From Symbiodinium natans (Eukaryota > Sar > Dinophyceae > Suessiales > Symbiodiniaceae), in the NCBI GenBank assembly GCA_905221605.1, contig CAJNDS010002384.1:370731-434730 (forward strand): 64,000 nucleotides of DNA, read 5' to 3'. Position numbers and translations under genes: made by a program. The notes beneath the pieces are model-generated. The model saw only the letters and a program-made list of their open reading frames with translations, was not told where the DNA came from and did not search any database. This document shows positions 60,027-64,000 of the stretch, one piece after another. Numbering within the stretch: position 1 is the stretch's first letter; each line of letters starts with the position of its first letter.

Positions 60027-61083
60027 GCTCCAGCTGGAAGGATCGTGGCCACGACAAGAAGGGTGAAGGCTCCCAGTGGTGGAAGAAGGACGACGACCCG
60101 TGGGACGAGGACCCCAATGACATGTCCGGCATCGATGTGAGAAAGTGCAAGAAATGCAAGCACAACTGGTCCTATGTGCGGGAGGGTGGCTGCCTAAACA
60201 CAAAGTGCAACATGTCAGCATCCAGATTTCAGGAGGCTCTCCTTCACTCTAGGAGGGTCTCCTTCAAGTTGAGCCTTGCAGTTTTGAGGAGGTTCTCCTG
60301 TATAGGAGGGTCTCCTGTATAGGAGGGTCTCCTCGCTAAGGTGAGCTCTACATCTACTCGGCCAACCGAGAGAACCTCTGGGATCCCTACAGCAGGGGCA
60401 GTGGAGGCCGGTGGGACCTGAAGGAGTTTGCCAACTACATTGAGCCCACCTTGGCGAAGAAGAAGAAGAAGAACAGGGGCAAGCAGCGAAAGGTGTGGTG
60501 GGCCAAGGTCAAGGGGTGGAAGGATGCCGGTGAGCCGGAGTTTCAGCCACCGAGTGATGAAGAGGAAGAAGATCCAGGCCAAGAGGGCCAAGAGCAAGCC
60601 GAAGCGGTGCCTTTCCGGCAGAAAGACTTTCAGAGTTTCCTGTGTTGCTTGTGTTTTCTTTGTTCCCGCGAAGCCAAGGCCCAGCAGCACCCGAAGCCCA
60701 AGGCCAGGCCCCTGGTTATCCCGAAGAACCCTCCACCGGCTACTGGGCTGCACTGTCTGCATAGAGACATGCATGTGCTTTGTGTGCTCTCTCACACGAG
60801 GCACCTCCAGAGAAGAAGCTGCGAAGCAGCAGAGAAGAGGAGGGACGGGTCGCCAGCCTCCATGCGGAGCTATCAGAGCTGGACCAAAGTGGATGGCGAG
60901 CCGGACGAGGATACATGCAGAAGTGTTTGCACAGGAGGCTCTCCTGTCGAGGAGGGCCTCCTTCTTAGTTCGTTCGAAGCTCTTTTGCCCTTTGCCCTTG
61001 TCTGCTCATGAGGAGACCGGTCCCCCCAGTAAGATTGCCAAGACGAAGCCAGCCTCGGAATGCTCCTTGGCCAGCAATAGTTG
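60027..61083 (+). CDS. Unknown multi-exon protein with a CxxC pair motif
   Basis: Likely exons: 60027-60237 (DKKGEGSQWWKKDDDPWDED, then CKKCKHNW and CLNTKC, a zinc-ribbon-like Cys arrangement); 60340-60635 (LYIYSANRENLWDPYSRGSG, GRWDLKEFANYIEPTLAKKK, acidic PPSDEEEEDPGQ); about 60671-60750 (Pro/Lys-rich); 60804-60925 (RVASLHAELSELDQSGW, coiled-coil-like); 61011-61083 (ETGPPSKIAKTKPASECSLA to TGA). Introns between them hold AGGAG-N3-CTCCT palindromes. It may continue from 59262-59570. Function unknown; Trp/Lys and CxxC content suggests RNA or DNA binding. Confidence 0.55.
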
Positions 61084-61446
61084 AGGTCCTGTTGCTTGTG
61101 TGCTGCCAAACAAGCAAGCCACTCCCCGGCAGGGCTTGGGGACAGCCAGCCGGTTGCCGTGGATGATGAGGGTCCCGAGGCAATTTGTTTTTGTGAAGGG
61201 GATGATTTTGTTTCGGGTTTGTTATCCATGCAGCCTCTTGGTCAGGCCAGTGGTCCACCAGCTCCCGAGGAGGCAGCAGGCCCAGCTGCACTACTTATGC
61301 TTTTAAATTCAGTTGCAGGAGGGCTTCTCCTATTGAGGAGGAGCACTCCGTTTTTTTTTGGTTTTGGCAGGCCGTGGTGACCAAGCCGATGCCCATGATC
61401 CCAGGACTACAGTGGAAGCCATGCTCTGCAGTGCATTGCATAAACT

Positions 61447-61602
61447 TAAGGTTTAGGGTTTAGGGTTTAGGGTTGAGGGTTTTTGGGGTTAGGGTTTAGG
61501 GTTTAGGGTTTAGGGGTTAGGGGTTAGGGTTTCGGGTTTAGGGTTTAGGGTTTAGGGTTTAGGGTTTAGGGTTTAGGGTTTAGGGTTTAGGGTTTAGGGT
61601 TT
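61447..61602 (+). repeat. Interstitial TTTAGGG array
   Basis: About 20 mostly perfect TTTAGGG units, a few with one base changed. Confidence 0.97.
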
Positions 61603-61848
61603 GTCCGTGTCTTGTTTTTGGAGGAAGCAGAAGACAGATTGAGCCTCGTCGGTGCACCAGCTGAGAGCTGCTTGTCACTCAAGCCAAGCAAGTACAAAGA
61701 TTGTGTCAAGACTTCTGCAGCTTGTGTCAGTTCGAGACAGTTCACGTGTGATCCAGGCTTAGCAGCATCATCTTCCGGAGCTTCGCTCAGGCAGCATGCA
61801 GATCCGAGGTGGAGCGCGCAAAAAGAATAGTGTGTCTGGAGTTCGTTC

Positions 61849-62023
61849 GAGTGCCACTGCCGAGGGAACCTGTTCAAAAAACGTTAAAATTTTTAACGTT
61901 TTTTTCACAATTTTTAACATGGATTTAGAAGGCAAACTAAAGGAAAAGGCTGTTAAAAATTATGTTAAAAAAAAGTTAAAAATTTTAACGTTTTTTGAAC
62001 GGGTTTCGTCGACAGTGGCACTC
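61849..62023. mobile_element. MITE with about 70-bp terminal inverted repeats
   Basis: Left end GAGTGCCACTGCCGAGG and right end (read inward) GAGTGCCACTGTCGACG; the inverted repeats continue through GTTCAAAAAACGTTAAAATT on both sides. TTC flanks both ends (61846-61848 and 62024-62026) as a 3-bp target duplication. The 175-bp element is non-coding, AT-rich at the centre, and would fold into one long hairpin. Confidence 0.9.
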
Positions 62024-62049
62024 TTCAGGCTTTCGAGTATGGGCCTTGT

Positions 62050-62810
62050 GGTTTAGGGTTTAGTCTTTAGGGTAGACCCTAGGGTCTAGGGTTTAGGGTT
62101 TAGGGTTAAGGCTTGAGGCCTCAGGGTTTGGGCCCCTAAACCCGAAACCCTGAGCCCAAACCCTTCAACCCAAACCCTGAACCTTAAACCCCAGACCCTA
62201 AACCTTAAACCTTAAAGCTTAAACGCCAGACCCCTAAACCTTAAACCTTAAACCCTAAACCCTAAATCTTAAACCCCTAACCCTAAAAAACCCTAAACCT
62301 TAAACCTTAAACCCGACACCCTAAACTCCAAACCCTGAACCCTAAATCCTAAGCCCTAAACTCTGAACCCTAAACCCTGACCCTAAACCCGAATCTAGAC
62401 CCTAAGCACTAACCCCTAAACCCGAAACCCTGAGCCCAAACCCTTCAACCCAAACCCTGGGCCCTAAAGCCTAAGCATAAAACCCCAAACCCTGAAGGCC
62501 TAAACCCTTAACCCCGAACCCTAAACCCTAGCCCCTAAGGCCTAAACCCGGCAACAGGAACCCGAGACTTAGTGCTTAGGGTCTAGGGTTTCGGGTTTAG
62601 GGTCAGGGTTTAGGGTTCAGAGTTTAGGGCTTAGGATTTAGGGTTCAGGGTTTGGAGTTTAGGGTGTCGGGTTTAAGGTTTAAGGTTTAGGGTTTAGGGT
62701 TAGGGGTTTCAGATTTAGGGTTTAGGGTTTAAGGTTTACGGTTTAGGGGTCTGGTGTTTAAGCTCTAAGGTTTAAGCTTTAGGGTCTGGGGTTTAAGGTT
62801 CAGCACCCTA
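62050..62810. repeat. Degenerate telomere-like DNA forming a large inverted repeat
   Basis: Left arm about 62170-62412 in CCCTAAA orientation, right arm about 62568-62805 in TTTAGGG orientation, matching base for base over most of about 235 bp including irregular words (CCAGACCC, CCCGACACCC, GATTTAGG). A 47-bp direct repeat (CCCCTAAACCCGAAACCCTG onward) is at 62132 and 62413. Confidence 0.92.
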
Positions 62811-62854
62811 GGACCCTAAACCCGACACCCTACACAACCCCCCCCCCGGTGTGT

Positions 62855-62995
62855 TTATGTATACATATATATATATATATATCATATGTGTATACTTAAA
62901 TACATATATATATATATATATTGATGTATATATATATATACATATCTATATATTTGCAGATAGCATATATATATATATATAAATAAATAAATCGA
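62855..62995. repeat. (TA)n-rich low complexity
   Basis: Several ATATATAT blocks with short interruptions, followed by AAATAAATAAAT. Part of the presumed 5' LTR or leader of the following element, or unrelated. Confidence 0.9.
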
Positions 62996-63125
62996 TAAAT
63001 AACTGATTCGATGTGAGAGTTTTCATAGGTTACAAGATGTATGTTTCACTTCTTACGATATCGTTGTTGGCTCAAGCCTGGAAAAGGGTGTGCTGGTAGA
63101 TTAGCCCAAACTTAATCTCCGTTCA

Positions 63126-63143
63126 TGGTAGCGGAGCGACTCG
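63126..63143 (+). promoter_or_regulatory. Primer-binding site of a third LTR element
   Basis: TGGTAGCGGAGCGACTCGG follows TTCA, a typical LTR end. The first 12 bases equal the primer site at 29054-29072, so the same tRNA (initiator-Met-like) is used. The left LTR border was not found. Confidence 0.7.
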
Positions 63144-63396
63144 GTTGAAGCCGCTTCGTATGTGTGGAACCTGTTGCCGCAGAGCACGAAGAAGCAGGAT
63201 CATCCAGGAACGTTGGGCACGATTGGTTCGACGTTTGCAGCGGATTCGCCGGCTGCAACGCATCTGGCACAATTTGGGATTGCATCTTCAGACTTTGCTG
63301 GGGACGCAGACTTTCAGGAGGTTGTTGTCAAGGACACACCCTCGGGAGGATTGAACCACTTGGGCGAATCGGCCCAAGGAGGTAGAGAAAGGAGAA

Positions 63397-64000
63397 ATGG
63401 CAACTCCAGAACAGCTAGTGCAAGAAATTGCAGCGCTGAGGCAAGAACTCGCGCGCCAAGCGCAGCAACACCAACAGGACTTGGAGCAAGTGAGAACAGA
63501 AAGTCAGCAGCGGACAAACGAGGCTACGCAAGCGGCCTTAGCTGCGCAAGGGCAGCTGGGCACGATACCGAATGTTGTCCGAGAGATGGGACAAACATTG
63601 CAGAATGCATTGAGAGAGCGAGACAAAGAACTGGTGGAGGCTATGAGAAGCTCGTCGAGCGACAAAGGGAAGATGGTGTTGGTAGACACAAAAGGGCTTG
63701 GAAAGCCGAGCATGTTTTCGGGAGATGCAGAACAGTATCTTCCTTGGAGGCACAGAATGACGGCATATGTGTGCTCAATCTATCCAGAGCTACGAGAAGT
63801 TCTGGAATGGTGCGAAGAAAGAGAGAAAAGCATTTCGTCGGATGAGCTATCGGAAGCTTTTGGCGAGAAGGCCGATGAAATAGATCGAATACCAAAGCTC
63901 TTCGACAAGTCAATGGAGTTGTCGTCTGCATTGCAGATGGTGACTGCGAAAGAACCGTTTGCGATTGTCATCAACTGCAACACGAACGGGTTTGAGGCTT
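63397..64000 (+). CDS. Gag of an LTR element, cut by the window edge
   Basis: From ATG 63397 a frame of 201 codons runs open to the window end: MATPEQLVQEIAALRQELAR starts a coiled coil rich in Gln, followed by KPSMFSGDAEQYLPWRHRMT and VCSIYPELREVLEWCEERE, the Phe-x-Gly and Trp pattern of copia/gypsy Gag proteins in dinoflagellates. It lies 250 bp after the primer site. Protease and polymerase would lie beyond the window, so intactness is unknown. Confidence 0.75.
   Translation, partial: MATPEQLVQEIAALRQELARQAQQHQQDLEQVRTESQQRTNEATQAALAAQGQLGTIPNVVREMGQTLQNALRERDKELVEAMRSSSSDKGKMVLVDTKGLGKPSMFSGDAEQYLPWRHRMTAYVCSIYPELREVLEWCEEREKSISSDELSEAFGEKADEIDRIPKLFDKSMELSSALQMVTAKEPFAIVINCNTNGFEA

Larger units (their letters stand above)
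57500..61345. repeat. Tandem AGGAG-N3-CTCCT palindromes (six sites)
   Basis: Short palindromes, mostly in pairs with 4-base spacers (GTCG, GTAT, ATTG): 57523-57554; a single one near 57655; 59083-59126; 60233-60334 (five copies); 60932-60962; 61316-61345. Each can form a hairpin. They lie in introns or between the genes at 57825-61083, never inside clear exons. Confidence 0.85.

Overview
The window looks like nuclear DNA of a dinoflagellate, most likely a Symbiodiniaceae-type alga. The grounds are TTTAGGG-type telomere-like repeats, very short exons in microsatellite-rich introns with many GC (and possibly GA) splice donors, a copia-type element carrying extra DNA-modification-like domains, a DIRS-like tyrosine-recombinase element, and frequent long poly-G and (CA)n/(GA)n tracts. 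A 100-base assembly gap lies at 3391-3490. All calls come from reading the sequence; no search was run.

Host genes. (1) Small plus-strand exons at 8161-9972 and 30865-33698 read, in order, as one gene whose motifs (VSDFDTF, then VRHGAEC) match the metal-binding residues of class II (edema factor/CyaA/ExoY-type) nucleotidyl cyclases. If so, one intron of about 20.9 kb (9973-30864) separates its catalytic Asp pair from its catalytic His. (2) Exons between 42787 and 48111 (plus strand) read as ribosomal protein uL4 of organellar type. Its four best-defined internal exon ends all show GC donors. (3) At 57825-61083 there are an intron-less 388-residue unknown gene and a multi-exon unknown gene with Cys clusters. 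Their introns and flanks carry tandem AGGAG-N3-CTCCT palindromes.

Mobile DNA. The 20.9-kb intron holds a minus-strand LINE (10430-15387 plus 25735-26195) with apparent order ORF1, endonuclease, RNase H, reverse transcriptase. It is split by a 10,342-bp copia-type LTR element (15388-25729, minus). That element has 235-bp LTRs differing at one base, a GAAGA target duplication, a polypurine tract, and a primer site resembling a tRNA-Met anticodon arm. Its polyprotein runs Gag, protease, C5-methyltransferase-like domain, integrase, 2OG-Fe(II) dioxygenase-like domain, reverse transcriptase, RNase H and a C-terminal extension with two predicted membrane segments. One frameshift follows the integrase. 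Next come an internally deleted copia element (27208-29141), a fold-back array of a GGGACAGTACAGC module (29141-30200), and a telomere-like block between inverted repeats (30289-30770). Further right are a DIRS-like element (52663-57160), a 175-bp MITE with TTC target duplication (61849-62023), a large inverted repeat made of telomere-like DNA (62170-62805), and the start of another LTR element whose gag runs off the right edge (63126-64000).

Most notable: the copia element that appears to pair a methyltransferase-like with a dioxygenase-like domain; the LINE peppered in all reading frames with the undecamer GACCACAACGC; and the cyclase-like gene interrupted by nested retroelements.
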